From assembly GCA_947095535.1 (NCBI GenBank), contig OX352774.1, positions 4,092,001-4,156,000 on the forward strand: a stretch of DNA of 64,000 nucleotides. The letters run 5' to 3'. Under the pieces are notes generated by a model, which was not told where the DNA came from, ran no database searches, and saw only the letters and a program-made list of their open reading frames with translations. Each line of letters opens with the position of its first letter. Positions within the stretch are counted from its first letter, which is position 1. The stretch comes from Poecilobothrus nobilitatus (taxonomy: Eukaryota > Arthropoda > Insecta > Diptera > Dolichopodidae). Positions 51,919 to 63,900 of the stretch are shown here, one piece after another. The translations under genes and the position numbers were made by a program.

Positions 51919-53980
51919 TCAAATATTGGTGTGGATAATTTTTCATTTATTTAATTCCCATATGATCGGGCACGTTCACAATAAAAATACAGTTTTTGGT
52001 GACATTTTCAAATTTATTTTTTTTTTTTTTTATACCAAACAATCATAAACGCAAGAATGAAAGAAAATGAAATTAATAAAATGTACATATAAATTTAATA
52101 TATCCAAATTTGGAACAGTTGATTCTTAAAGTCATTATCGATAAGATTTTGAAAATCCAAAGAAATGAAAAAAAAGATGGGTATTATGAAGGTGTGGAAT
52201 TGCATAAATTAAAAATTAAAATTTATATATAAATATAACAGTATCACAAGAATCAGATATATTTTTTTTTAATTTAAATCTTTTTTTGATCCAATTTGAA
52301 TTGAAATATCAAAATGAAAAAAAAAAAATATCATCTAAAATTAAGGTGTTGATCCAATAAATTGGTATCATTAAATTATGGTGACTCAATTCAAATATTT
52401 TTTTTTTAATTGGATACAATTTTATTATTATAATTTAAAATTGTCCTGAAATTATTAATAATTATGGAAATCTATAAGAATATATTTTTTTTTTTAGATC
52501 TTTTGATCTTTTTTTTAAGAGTTCCTAATATAGAGATTTTATCATAAATCCAAAATTTGGAAAACTTTTATACTTTTCTTTTCTTTTGAAAATCGTTTAA
52601 AGTTTTTAAGATTTATGTGATATTGGATAAATACATCAAATGCCACACACATAAAGTGAATTTAGAAAAGCTTTAAAAAAAGAAAAGACGGATTTTTATT
52701 TTTGAAAAATCTTTTTTTTGTTTGGGCTTTTTAAATAGTTTTAATGTTTAGTTTTTACATGTATACCATACCATAACATTCATTCATCAAAAAATACCGG
52801 GTGCAGGTTAATTTTTTTTTTTTTTTTTGTTTCTGTTTTTTGTTAAATTCTCTTTGTTTATGATATGAATCGCAATTTATCCATAAAATACAGCATAAAA
52901 TAATAAAATTGATTTGTATACCTTAAAGGTGAAATTAATAATTATAATATCTATAGATATAAAAATAAAAATTTTTCTTTGATGTTCAGTGGTTACAATA
53001 AATAATTAAGTTCAGATTGATTTATTTGATGAATTTTTATATTATGTTCTTTTTAGTACTTATAGTTTTTTTGCTTTTTTATCATAATTTAATAATATAT
53101 TATATAAAACTGAAAAAAAAAGCTATAGAATACGTTTTAAAATGACTTGAAGGGATGTCTGAAATTTTTTTATTTTTGTACTTAAAAATTACAATTCATT
53201 GATTAATTGGTTACTGCATAAAATGACAATTCAGTCAACCTGTCCTTTTTTTTTTTAAAGGAATTTCAAAATGATTAAAATAAAAAAATTAGTAAAAATA
53301 TTGTCAGAAAGGAGCGCGATAAAAATATTTTATAAATATTTAATTTATAAAGTTTATTACAATTATTATGTTAATAAATTTAAAAAGAAAAAAAAAAACA
53401 AAAAACAACAAAAATAAAAAAAGGGAGTTAAATAAAATGAAACTATGAGAAATTATGTTACATCCTGCAACTTTGAAAAAAAGACTTATTTATTTATTCA
53501 TGCGAGTTTAAAATATTAAAAGAAATTTCAAATTTAAAACGATTATCGTGAAAGTCAAAATTCTCATAATTGTTATGTATAGTTGATTGTAAATATATCA
53601 TTTATTTAAAAACTCTTGTATATTTAATCAATACTGTTGACCCAAAATTCCATACCTTCCTATATATATACCATTAAAATTATAGTTACATCGAAGAAAT
53701 GGGATGAATATATAAAACTGGATTCTGGCTGATTTTATTTTTAATTAAATTAATTAAATCTAAACTGAACTGCTTATGAATGTTAATTTTTATATTTTTA
53801 ATATTTTATTGGATTTCAAATAGTGGTTTTCATCCAATTAAAGGTAGTCTAAAACACTTTACTTCCTGCAGCGAAACAAATCTATTATATATAGGAAGTT
53901 AGATAATTTTAATGATAGAATTTTTATATAATTAGGAATTAATTTATATTCAATTTTAACTGGAATGAAATTTAATTTTT

Positions 53981-54805
53981 AGCACAATTTACAAAAAAAA
54001 AATTTTCATATTTCTTTTTACTCTGTCTGTCCGTCCATCTGTTTACAAAACTTCTACACTGTTTAAGATGATGAATTCTGAAAAAGATTAATAAAATAAT
54101 GTTTATTATGACCAATGTAGAACTGTAGAACAATGTTTTTTATTTAGCTCTTGTTACGAATCCAGTATCCAGCCATCCTCAAAATTTGGAAAAGGCCTAT
54201 TCTTAAATATGCATATCTCTAATTCTGCTTAATATTTTTTCAATCTCAAAAAACACAAAACGACAGTCAATTTTTTTAGCTTTATAAGTCAATATATATA
54301 ATTTTTTAAAATTTAATATTTAAATTTACTGTTATGTGAAGAGAAAATTTTGAAAGATTTTATTTCCTTCATATCTCCCGTATGTTTTTTGGATTGAATC
54401 CTTTATTTTTGAGAGAAGAAAGATATTTCATAAGTTTTCTCGGACATTCTTTTCGTACTTTTCGGACATTCTCCTCTTTAAAAGCTACTATCCTCTTTAA
54501 AAGGTATTTTCTATTTTGAAACACCTGTATCTTAAGTACCTGCACAAATTCTTTCAAAATAAAACTCCAAAACTTAAAGTTCTCTTAACATTATTTTATA
54601 TGTATTTAACAACTTTTCTTAATTGTATATCGGGTTGCCGTAAAATTTAAGAAAGTCTTTTTTGATTTTATAAAATTTTTTCTTACATATAATTTTCTAG
54701 GAAAATTTATAAATTTTGATGCCAATCGCAATAATCAAAACTGCTTTTATTATCTTTTGTAAAATGTGCACCTTTAAAAACCTTAAAATTCACATTATGC
54801 TGTAT
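53981..54805 (+). mobile_element. DINE-1-like element, AGCACATTT subfamily, copy 1
   Basis: It starts AGCACAATTTACAAAA (53981). A CTGTCTGTCCGTCC tract (54023-54036) is followed by ACAAAACTTCTACACTG, the reverse complement of text at the end of the 57780-59096 element. The middle aligns with one internal block of that element (AAAAGGCCTATTCTTAAAT; CACCTGTATCTTAAGTACCTGCACA). The 3' subterminal repeat is TTTTGTAAAATGTGCA (54755-54770), followed by TTTAAAAACC and a tail ending before the T run near 54805. It is an old, diverged copy with an extra internal 'CCTCTTTAAAAG' duplication near 54470-54500. The 62-codon minus-strand frame over it (54369-54557) is an artefact. Confidence 0.65.
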
Positions 54806-57779
54806 TTTTTTTTTTTTTTTGAGAAAATAAAAAATAATTAGTTATAAAGATAGGTAATAAATTTGTTAGTGAAAAAGGGTCTGTGTGATTCAAGTGGAAC
54901 CACGGAACTATATGATACATTTTGTTAAATGATTCAAAAGAAAAAAAAAAAAAAAATAAACAATCATTTAAATGTTTAAATCACTTGTATTAGAGTTGTT
55001 TAATTTTTATTTTTTGTTTTCTTTTGAAAGTGATCTTTAACGCCTACACGGAAATTTTTTTTTCTCTTGTTTATTTTCTAAATATACATATACAAAAACA
55101 CAGTATGAGAATCTCATAATTATTAAATAATAATAAAAATGTCACCTAACTATAAAAAGATTTAGTTTAATTCCTTTTCAATTCAAAATTTTAGATATAT
55201 ACATACAAAAAGTGAAAAAAAAAAAAAAAAAAACAAAAATTATTTAAAAGAAATTTCCAAAAATTGAAAAACCATGTTTTTCCCAATATATTTGTGATGG
55301 TGATCGGTGGTTAAAGAACACCAACGTATTCAAAAAATGGACAACATGATGATTTGTTTTGAATTTTTTATTTTTGTTTTTCTTAAGAAAATTTTTTTTT
55401 TAACATAATTTCACCGTGGGGCACTCAAAACTCATAAACCCTTTTTTTACATAGACATTAAGTGTTGTTTTGTACTCTATCTATCTGTCAGTTTATGTAA
55501 TTTATTTGCATTCCTTTTGTATTGTTTTTTATTATTATTATTATTGTTTAATTTTGTTGTTGTATTTAGTTTTTGAATCTTCCTATATATATATTGTCAG
55601 TGGTTTGTTTTTTTTTTTAGTTTGTATGTTATATCCTCCGGGGTTTGAGAGTTTTCTTGTATTAAAGTGCGATCTTATAACGATCGCATGTGATCATAAC
55701 TAGGTTGAAATTTATTACCAAATATAATGAAGTTTTTAGTTTAATTTTCCTTTTTTTTTGTTTTGTTTTTTTTTTTTTTTGGGGTATTTAAGCCACATGT
55801 CATATTAACTTGAAGCGATTCACCAATATAACTTTGAGAACATAAAATATATTTTATTTTATTTTCTTTCTTTGTCAAAAACAAAAATGCTTTATTACTT
55901 TTTCTTTTTTTGTGAATTCTTTAAGGTATTCAAATTATTTTATGGACATTTTCTCACTTTAATATTTTACCGTAACTTAAAGGTGAATGTTATTTATAGT
56001 TTATAGTGTGGTCTTACCGGTCAAAATAGAACTAAAATAATTTTTTTGTTATGTAAATTTTTATTTTTTTTTTTATTTTAAATAGTTTTGAACTTGGTTA
56101 AACAAAAATACAAGACTATAAATCTGTTAAAATTTTAAGGCAGTTTACTTTTAAATGAGATTTTTTTTATATCGCGGCAGTATTGGTTTAAACTAAATAT
56201 TAAATGTAATTGAATTGCGGTTGATTTAATAGATTACATTTTCAAACTAAACGTATCGAAAAAAGGAAAAGTGATTTTAATATTAACAACTCTGACAAAA
56301 ATTGGAGCTAAAAAAAGATTTTGTAAAAATGGGTAACATATTTTTATTTTTCCTTTGAAAGACCGGCTTATAAATATAATATTTAGCAGATGTTTCGATG
56401 TTACAAAAGTTTTTCTATATGAGTAAATGCGTTTTTCTTTGGAAAATCCTATTAAAGCTGTCAGCAGGGTTTTACTGTAGTTTAACAAGTATGAATGTAG
56501 CTTGTTTCTCCTGTGATTAATGAAGTAAAGGACATAAAATAAAATAATTAAAATTTGATATAATTTATATATTATGATATTGATATGAAATATTGAGAAA
56601 CAAAGCATTAGACATTATAAATCTATTTTTTTTTGATATTTATTTGACATAAATTTTTATGCGGTTCCTTATGACAAGTATGTTATTTAAGTGCCATTAA
56701 ATGTCAAATATAAATTAATTTAATTCAAGTGCATAAAATTTGTAAAAATAAAAATCTCTTGGTGTCATCAAAATGGAAACAATGTATTATCAGACCGTAT
56801 ACCTTCTCAGTAAATTACTAGCTCCCTACACTGTCAAAAGTGACCCGTTATAGTTCTAATTTATAACAAAATAGGGAGTGCTTATGACTTTTGTCGTCGT
56901 GACTTTCATCGTCCCTTTTGCTACCAGCCTATAGACTATAGAGCAAATGTGATAGAAAAATTTATGGCTTTAAAGTAAAACCATTACTCTATATCTGTTA
57001 TCCGATGATTTCATTTACGTCAATACAGTTCTTATAAATAAAAAATTAAGAATAACAATTATTTTAGTCTTAAAAAAAGAAATTGTTGGAAAGAAAAAAA
57101 TATGACAGTACCATACGGTAAATACAGAAAGACCAGATAATTGACGAAAAATATATATATTTAATAGAATATTTTAAACTTGTTATTAAATAATTAGATT
57201 TTTAATCAAAAAAAAGGATCTGCGAACTATTTGAGGTCTTTTTGTCGTTTCATGCATCTTTAAAATTTCCAATTTACATAAATTTCTTTTCCTTTTTAAG
57301 ATGAAGACTTAGTAAATAAATTTTGTTTAATTGCAAGTTTTTAAACAACTAACGAGTTCGGCTTCACGTTTCCGATCATATAAAGATAAAAAGACGTTAA
57401 GACAAAAAAATGTTGAGATAAAATTATATTAAGATAACTTTACATTTTTCGTAAAGAAATTCGTAATGAAAATCATTGAAAGTCCTGAACCTGTTAATTT
57501 GTTTCATTTTGACTTGTATTTAACAAACCGTTCAACCCTGACCAGAATTGTAGGTTACACATTTCTATTTGTTACGCAACGGGTAGAGGAAAGCAAAATA
57601 TTAAAAGCAAAGTAAAAGCAATAAATAATTTATTTATTTATCTCAAGCAGGCTGCACTGCTAATTAATCTTAACTTATTCTTTTAGTTTGTTTTTTGAAA
57701 TACTCCATTTTTTTCCTTCATCTTTTAACTGTCTCTTAAAAATGTTTAATTTTAGAATAATTTTGTAAAAAAAATAAAA

Positions 57780-59096
57780 ACAAGGTGGAATGTAAACCAA
57801 CGGTTTTTAAAAGCGCACATTTCCAAAACTTAATACAAACTGTTTAGAAGTGTGACTTACACAAAAATTTGAAAATTTCATGTAAATTTAATGTAATAAG
57901 AAGAAAAAATGTGAAAATAGGACATTTTTGAAATTTTGAGGGGCCGTAATTCCGGAATCCTATATAACTAAGAAAAGCCGTTAACACACGTAAAAATATA
58001 TTATTGAAGCTTTAATTTTCATGTCTTGCCGAAGAAAAATTTGTACAGGTGCCTAAAAATAGCAAATTTTCAATTTTTGAGGCGTAATAACTCTTAAGGG
58101 GGTGATAACGTAATAACTCTTAAGAGGGGGTGCTAGCAAAAAATTTTCTGAGGAAACTTATACTAATTCTTAAAGTTCTTTCTTGTCTCAAAATGTCAAG
58201 CCTCTATCTAGAAGCGTGCCGGAGTTATGAAAGTAGAAAAATCATGCAAAATATGGTTTTCACATAACGGTAAATTTAAATAGTAAATTACAAAATATCA
58301 CATAATTTTGATATTATTTTATATAGATAATAAAATTTTCAATCTTCTGGCGGTCTTAGATTGCAAAACTATTACGCAGAGCCTGAGATACATCTGAAAA
58401 TGGGGCTTTTTCGCAATTTTGAAGAGCTGCAACTTTGGAACCCTTTACAACTAAAATAAACCTTTAACACACGTAAAAATATATTACTGTAGCTTTAATT
58501 TTTATATCTTGCAGAAGTAAAATGTGTACAGGTTCCTAAGTTACAGGTGTTTAAAAATAGCAAATTTTCAATTTTTAAGCCCTAATAGCTCATAAACAGG
58601 GGGTGGTCCGAAAAAATTTTCTGAGCAAACTTATACTAATTCTAAAAGTTCTTTCTTGCCTCAAAATTTCAAGCTTCTATCTAGAAGCTTCTATCTATCT
58701 AGAGTTATGAAAGTAGAAAAATCATGTAAAATTTGTCTTTCACATAACGGTAAATTTAAATACTAAATTTAAAAAAATTGTATAATTTTGATATTAATTT
58801 ACAAAGATAAAAGGAATACCTGTCGAATGACGTTTTCAGATTGAAAAAATCTTAAGCTTAAGATATATACATTTAAAAATAGGGCTTTTTCAAAGTTTGA
58901 GGAGCTGTATCTCCGTAATGGGGGGGGGCTACATGAAAAAGTTGTTCCACAAAATTATTTTTTTTATGACACCTACCCATGGTTAAAATTATTAATTATT
59001 TTCTCTATCTTTAACGGTGTAGAAGTTTTGTAACGGACGGACGGACAGAGTGAAACTAATAAGCACATTTTTTCAAAATTTTTTTGGAAATGTGCT
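57780..59096 (-). mobile_element. DINE-1-like element, AGCACATTT subfamily, copy 2, with tandem 480-bp blocks
   Basis: Read on the minus strand. The 5' end (59096) starts AGCACATTTCC and folds back on AAATGTGCT. GTCCGTCCGTCCG (complement of 59036-59050) follows, as in the other DINE-1-like copies. The 3' subterminal repeat is the complement of GCGCACATTTCCAAAA (57813-57828). Beyond it lie a small AACC-GTT-GGTT hairpin and a tail ending ACATTCCACCTTGTTT, very like the tail of the 1.6-kb subfamily. The body consists of direct blocks starting near 57940, 58420 and 58900, each with an 'agctg..actccggaa/ccgtaa' start and 'CACATAACGGTAAATTTAAATA'; two are complete and the third is partial. No coding capacity. 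Confidence 0.75.
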
Positions 59097-59175
59097 AAAA
59101 AGAAAAATTCTATTTTAATTTTAATATTTCATAAATATTTCATAAATAATAATATTTCAATATTTTTAATTTTAG

Positions 59176-59367
59176 TTATCTGGTGTTGGAGTATTTAGTG
59201 TTGGATTATGGACTATTTTAACAAAACTTCAATATGCATCATTATTAACAACAGCAACATATGTTGTTGGAGCATATGCGTTAACTGTAGCAGGAGCAAT
59301 TGCAATTCTAAGTGGTACCTTAGGTTGTTTTGGAATTTATTATGAACAAAAAGCAACAATACTATGT
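59176..59367 (+). CDS. Tetraspanin, coding exon 2 (residues 36-99)
   Basis: 192 bp, phase 0 to 0, between a TTTTAG acceptor (ending 59175) and a GTAAGT donor (59368-59373). It completes TM1 (LSGVGVFSVGLW), then gives the small extracellular loop (TILTKLQYASLLTTAT), transmembrane helix 2 (YVVGAYALTVAGAIAIL to about residue 84), and the typical GTLGCFG end of TM2 followed by the short inner loop YYEQKATILC. 'GCFG..YE.....LC' corresponds to the family's GCCGA..E....L pattern. TM3, the large extracellular loop with its CCG signature, and TM4 are missing and were not found in the remaining 4.6 kb of the plus strand. The gene is therefore truncated by the window edge rather than by mutation. Confidence 0.95.
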
Positions 59368-62300
59368 GTAAGTAACAAAAATATCAGTTTGATTAAATCA
59401 AATGTAAAATTATGTTTATTTTCTCTAATATTTTTTTTTTTTTTTAAACTTTCAAAGTATAATTTGCACATCAATTCACTAACTATTAGTTTTCCCTTTT
59501 TTTTTTCTCCTCTTTCTTTCATTCATCTTTTTTCTTTTTTTTTTTTCTTCTTCATTTGACCTCAATTTCTCCCAAAAAAAAAAAAATTAAATAAATGAAA
59601 AATAATTTAACCTTGATGATTGATTTGAGTTCCTCAATTTGATTTTCGTGAAATCCATATAAGCTACTAAATAAAAATTAATAAAGTTAATAAAGTAAGT
59701 ATCATGTGTACACATAACATTAACAGTATATATTTGAATGAATTATAAATGTTCAAAAGATCCGATTGATCTTACTTATTATATACAAACTTATACATAT
59801 GATCATATGACCTTACTGAACCTTAGTTCAACATTTGTAATAGCAACAACAACAACAACAATGACAACAGTAAATAATTCATCAATAAATTAAATAAATT
59901 GGTTAAACAAATATAATTGGAGCGCAACAAAATATTTTGTTGCTTATTATTGTTGTTTTGATGATTTGATGATTAGGTGGATCGATGCCTTCAACTATAT
60001 AGATTCGCGTATTGATATTTTAAGAATTAAAATGATTTTTCCTTTATGTTCAGTTTAACTTTTTTTTTTTGTATTATTATGTGACAGTGGTTGGTGTGTG
60101 AATGATTAATGAACATATATGTATGTAGTTACAAACCTAAAATGTTTTCTAATATATCTAAACAAGTATTAATTTTTTGTATATGTTTAGAAATGCGCGC
60201 GAATTAAGTAAAAAAAAAAATTAATAAATGTAATATAAGAAGAAAAAATTTATAAGCAATTAGACTTTGAGCCTTCAAAATACTGATTCCTCAATAATTA
60301 CTTAAAAAATTATTTATACTATAATAAAAAAAATTAGCTGTTTTTGTTTTGCCATCAATTGTGGATAATTTTTTTAATCGGTTTTGTGAGCGATAATTTT
60401 TCTGAATTGTCTCCTTTTTTTTTTTCTTTCCAAACTTGGTCAAAATAGTTATGTTATATTTCATCGCCTCAACACTCGTATGTCGGCAAATCTTAAAATT
60501 GAAAAGAACTGTAAAATGAACTCGTATTATTAAGAAAATCTGAAAGCGGAAGTTTCCAAATTAATAATTTATAATTAACAAAACTAATCTGAACCCTTAT
60601 TAGATTGAAATGATAGGAAGACAGAAATTGAAAAAAAAACTTTGTAAATTTAGTTCTTAGTTATGGCAGCTTTGTATGTTCGATTCGACAAGGAATTTTG
60701 GATAAACTTTACTTGCAAGTGCATTGTCCGATTGCCTTGGAATTTTACATAACGGTAGCTAGTAACGTCAGCTATATTAGATAGAACATGACTTTTGTTA
60801 TAAAGGTCATTTAAAGGTCGAAATGATTATTTTTAAATTTTTTAAATATAATCATAATAATCCGTTATATTTTTCGTCCACGATAACATATAAGATTATT
60901 AATAGTATTGTAGATCGTAATACCTTATTTAATATGCATTTTGTTTCATCTTAATCGGTGGTACCGTTTCTGAGCTATTTTAGAGTTAAAAGTGGAAATG
61001 TTTTTTTGAAACATTTTTTTGAAACGAAATTGAAGCAACAATTTTAATGAAAAATGCAATTTAATACTTTTCTTCTCATATAACGTATTTTACCTTTTTG
61101 TTTTCTTGTTGAAATATGTATGTAAAAATGCACTTATGAAGGATTTTAGAGTTGGTTTCAAAATCAGGGTTTCTTCAAGTTGTGTAGAGGGCGGTTGGGG
61201 GCAGCAGCCCACGCTATATTAAATACAATGTTATTGAAATATGTATGTAAAAATATATAATTAGGAAAGCCTTCAGAATTGCTTACAAAATCTCAATTAT
61301 ACACTTTTTCTAGAATATTTATACTATTGTATATATGTATGCGAGATTCTGAATTAGGAGGTATTTTAGAGTTAGATTCAAGATCAGAGAATTCTCTTTT
61401 TCCAGAATATTTATCTATAATATTGTGTTATAAAAAAATATATGTACCGTTATAAAAAAAAAAACAAGGCAGTAGAATAATGTACCTAAAGTAAAGTATA
61501 CTCGGAATTTTCAATGTGTAATGTAAATATATTTTCATTTTTATAATTGAAATCCTTTCTTGTTGAAGACACTTCAAATTTTTTACTATAATTCAAGATT
61601 AAACTGTATCATGTCTCAACCATTGATCTGTAAAATAAAAATCGAAAAAAAAAAACTTAAATTATATTGAGAACCACCAAATGTTAATGTCTGAATGAAT
61701 TTTATGATTAGAACATTAATACATAAACTTTCATTAATTTTTCTATTCTAATTTTATAAGTTGAGTAAAATTTCAAAATTTCTCATGGAAATTTAAAGTA
61801 AATTGTTATCCTATTTACAATTAGGGAATCACGTTAAAAATCCATAAATAATTTTTTTTTATTTCCTTATTTTATTTATTTCTCATTTCTTCTAAAGAAT
61901 TTTATTTCATTTTTCTTTTTAAAAGTACCTATATATATACGCATAAATTAACACACAAGTGTCAGAAAAGACTACATAACAAAAAAACATAACAAAATAT
62001 AAAAGAATCTTTTCATGTATATCCGAACATAGCATGTGACCATTCATCTTTTACATGATTGCGTTGCGTCAAAACAAAAGACAATCTGTCAAATGAACTT
62101 ATAACTTAATTTTTTACAATTTTCTCTTTATTTTTTTTTTTTTGGTTTTCATTAATTTTATCACAAGACAGACTATCATAAAAGTGCAAAATAAAAATCA
62201 CTTTATCTTCTTCCCTTTTTCTCTTTCATTTAAATTTAAAACAAAAAAAAAAATTTCTACAATTCTATTTACCCATACCTGCCTTACCTTTTATCTATTA

Positions 62301-63136
62301 ATTGTTTACACTTTTCACAATACAAAATATGTGTTAAAATACATCCTGAAGTCACGTTTTATCCACATTTTTTTTAAATACAACATTTATCGAGTATAAA
62401 AGGAATAAAATTCAAATGAAATTAGTTGATGGAACTGAACTGATATAGTTATGATCATAATAAATATGATGAAACTTATTAGATAGTCACTAAAAGTTTT
62501 TACTAATCTTATATGCCAAATATTAAATAGATTTTTTTTCACACCTGTAATACGCAACAACATAGGTACTACAAAATTTTAAGCACATACGCATATTTTT
62601 TTATTTTTTTTATTTTGATCTTAAAACTATGATAAAAAAAAAAAAACATAAAACGAACCTGTCATATAGTCAAAATTGTGAATACCTGATTATACTATCC
62701 GCTAGTTATATTGCAGACATTCCGTCATTTAAATGGAAATTTTAAAAGAAAAATTTATAAAAAAAAAAAAACTTAAAATTAAAAAATAAGACAAAATATC
62801 TGTACGTTTTTGAAATTTACCGACTGTAAAAAGGCAAAAAAAAAAATTTTTAATTTACATGTTCTTCAATTGACTGGATTTAAATTTTCATATACAAATT
62901 AAAATTATTAACTTAAAGAAAAAAAAAACATTTATCGATTCATCTGCACTCTATTGGTTTTTTTTCTAAATCTATTTATTTATTTATTTATATTAACATT
63001 GCATACATAAATGTAATGCAATATTATTGAACCATCGGCTACCAAGGCCATTATAGGTTTTTTATACTATTATTAAATTATATACTAATATTATTTATTT
63101 TGTTTATATTATATACTATATATTTACATTATATTT
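59368..63136 (+). other. Presumed tetraspanin intron 2 (part), non-coding
   Basis: No exon encoding TM3 or the CCG loop was found here. A (CAA)n run lies at 59844-59861. The segment at 60640-61060 has the feel of an old repeat (ACATAACGGTAGC; GGTGGTACCGTTTCTGAGC). Degenerate tandem units follow (separate entry). The frame at 62142-62399 is low-complexity. Confidence 0.5.
61109..61420. repeat. Degenerate tandem repeat, about 110-120 bp units
   Basis: Three diverged units near 61109, 61232 and 61330 share 'GAAATATGTATGTAAAAAT', a following 'GGATTTTAGAGTTGGTTTCAAAATC'-type phrase and, in the last two, 'TTTTTC(C/T)AGAATATTTAT'. The units are roughly 100-125 bp apart. Origin unknown. Confidence 0.45.
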
Positions 63137-63246
63137 GGTCGTAAGGGGGGTATGTAAAGAAAAACACTTACGACCTGTGCAGGGATCGAACCCACACTCC
63201 TTCGGTTAATAAGCCACGCGCCTACCCACTAGGCTACCGAAGCCCC
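63137..63246 (-). mobile_element. tRNA-derived SINE, short variant
   Basis: Read on the minus strand from 63246: GGGGCTTCGGTAGCCTAGTGG (A-box region), then a B box GGTTCGATCCC in a T-arm stem, then a GTCGTAAG...CTTACGAC hairpin with a longer loop. It ends directly after the hairpin, without the CAGCC...GGCTG block of the copies at 26508 and 37765. The head is clearly homologous to theirs, so this is either a truncated copy or a second, shorter subfamily. Confidence 0.75.
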
Positions 63247-63693
63247 TTCTAAAATCTAAATTTTAAAAATTTCATAACAGTTTAACTTGAATGTTGCATA
63301 ATTTTAGGAGGCACTAAAAAAAGAAAAAAATTAAATTTCAAACAATATTATTTTAATTTTTTATTTATTGTTAAATTTAAAATTTAGATTAGATATTGGA
63401 AATTTAATTAAATTTTTTATTTAATTTTTTTTTTTTACATTTTCCACATTTAGTAAAAATTTATTTAAAAATGCTTTGGCAAAAATTTAAATTAGAGAAA
63501 TCACTTCCACTATACAATGATAATTTCAGTATATCATATTTAAACTGAAAAAAAAAAATATTAAATTTTATTTAATTTTATTATAGATAATTATTTATAA
63601 TATAAAAAATTTATATAAAAAATATATTAATTTATAAAAATATTTTATGTAAATTAATTAATTTTTTTTTTTTTAAATTTATATCAAACTTAC
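63247..63693. other. AT-rich non-coding DNA
   Basis: Nothing recognised. Confidence 0.5.
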
Positions 63694-63900
63694 ATTAACA
63701 TTTTCTGTTGGATCTTCTAAACCACCCATTTTAACTTGTAATAAATGATGATATTGTAATCTGTGATGACTTTCAAAGAAACCTTTACGTTCAAAACTCT
63801 CTTCATAAATATTTTCAGGGTCACAACCATAAAAAATAGCTAATTTTGATTTTTCAAATACGTATAAAAATGTTAAATGATACCAGTCATTAAGCACATC
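63694..63900 (-). CDS. Internal exon of an unidentified gene, 69 codons
   Basis: On the minus strand the sequence TTTGTAG|GATGTGCTT gives an acceptor before 63900. The frame then stays open for exactly 69 codons to a GTAAGT donor (complement of 63688-63693), phase 0 at both ends. The peptide starts DVLNDWYHLTFLYVFEKSKL, continues AIFYGCDPENIYEESFERKG and ends KMGGLEDPTENVN; it is non-repetitive and rich in Tyr, His, Glu and Phe, with normal-looking codon use. Clean splice sites at both ends make this a real exon. I do not recognise the family; the W-x-H-L-x-F-x-Y strand pattern is loosely like laminin-G/concanavalin-type domains, but that is only a guess. It lies opposite to the tetraspanin and probably inside its second intron. 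Other exons are outside the window or not visible. Confidence 0.8.

Larger units (their letters stand above)
50986..59175 (+). other. Tetraspanin intron 1 (8,190 bp)
   Basis: Bounded by GTAAGT at 50986 and a TTTTTAATTTTAG acceptor ending at 59175. It contains an A28 run right after the donor (51011-51038), an (AT)n run (51896-51918) and two DINE-1-like elements in opposite orientation (53981-54805 and 57780-59096). The second ends only 79 bp before exon 2. A 124-codon minus-strand frame at 56234-56608 has no recognisable motif. Nothing else was recognised. Confidence 0.85.

Noticed and set aside
56234..56608. 124-codon minus-strand open frame in the tetraspanin intron
   Set aside because: Its residues are mostly Ile, Phe, Leu, Lys and Tyr as expected from AT-rich DNA. 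No motif or splice structure.
61463..61500. Possible 3' end of another DINE-1-like element (AACAAGG...GAATAATGTACC)
   Set aside because: The tail resembles the family's, but no subterminal repeat, hairpin of similar quality or body was found next to it.
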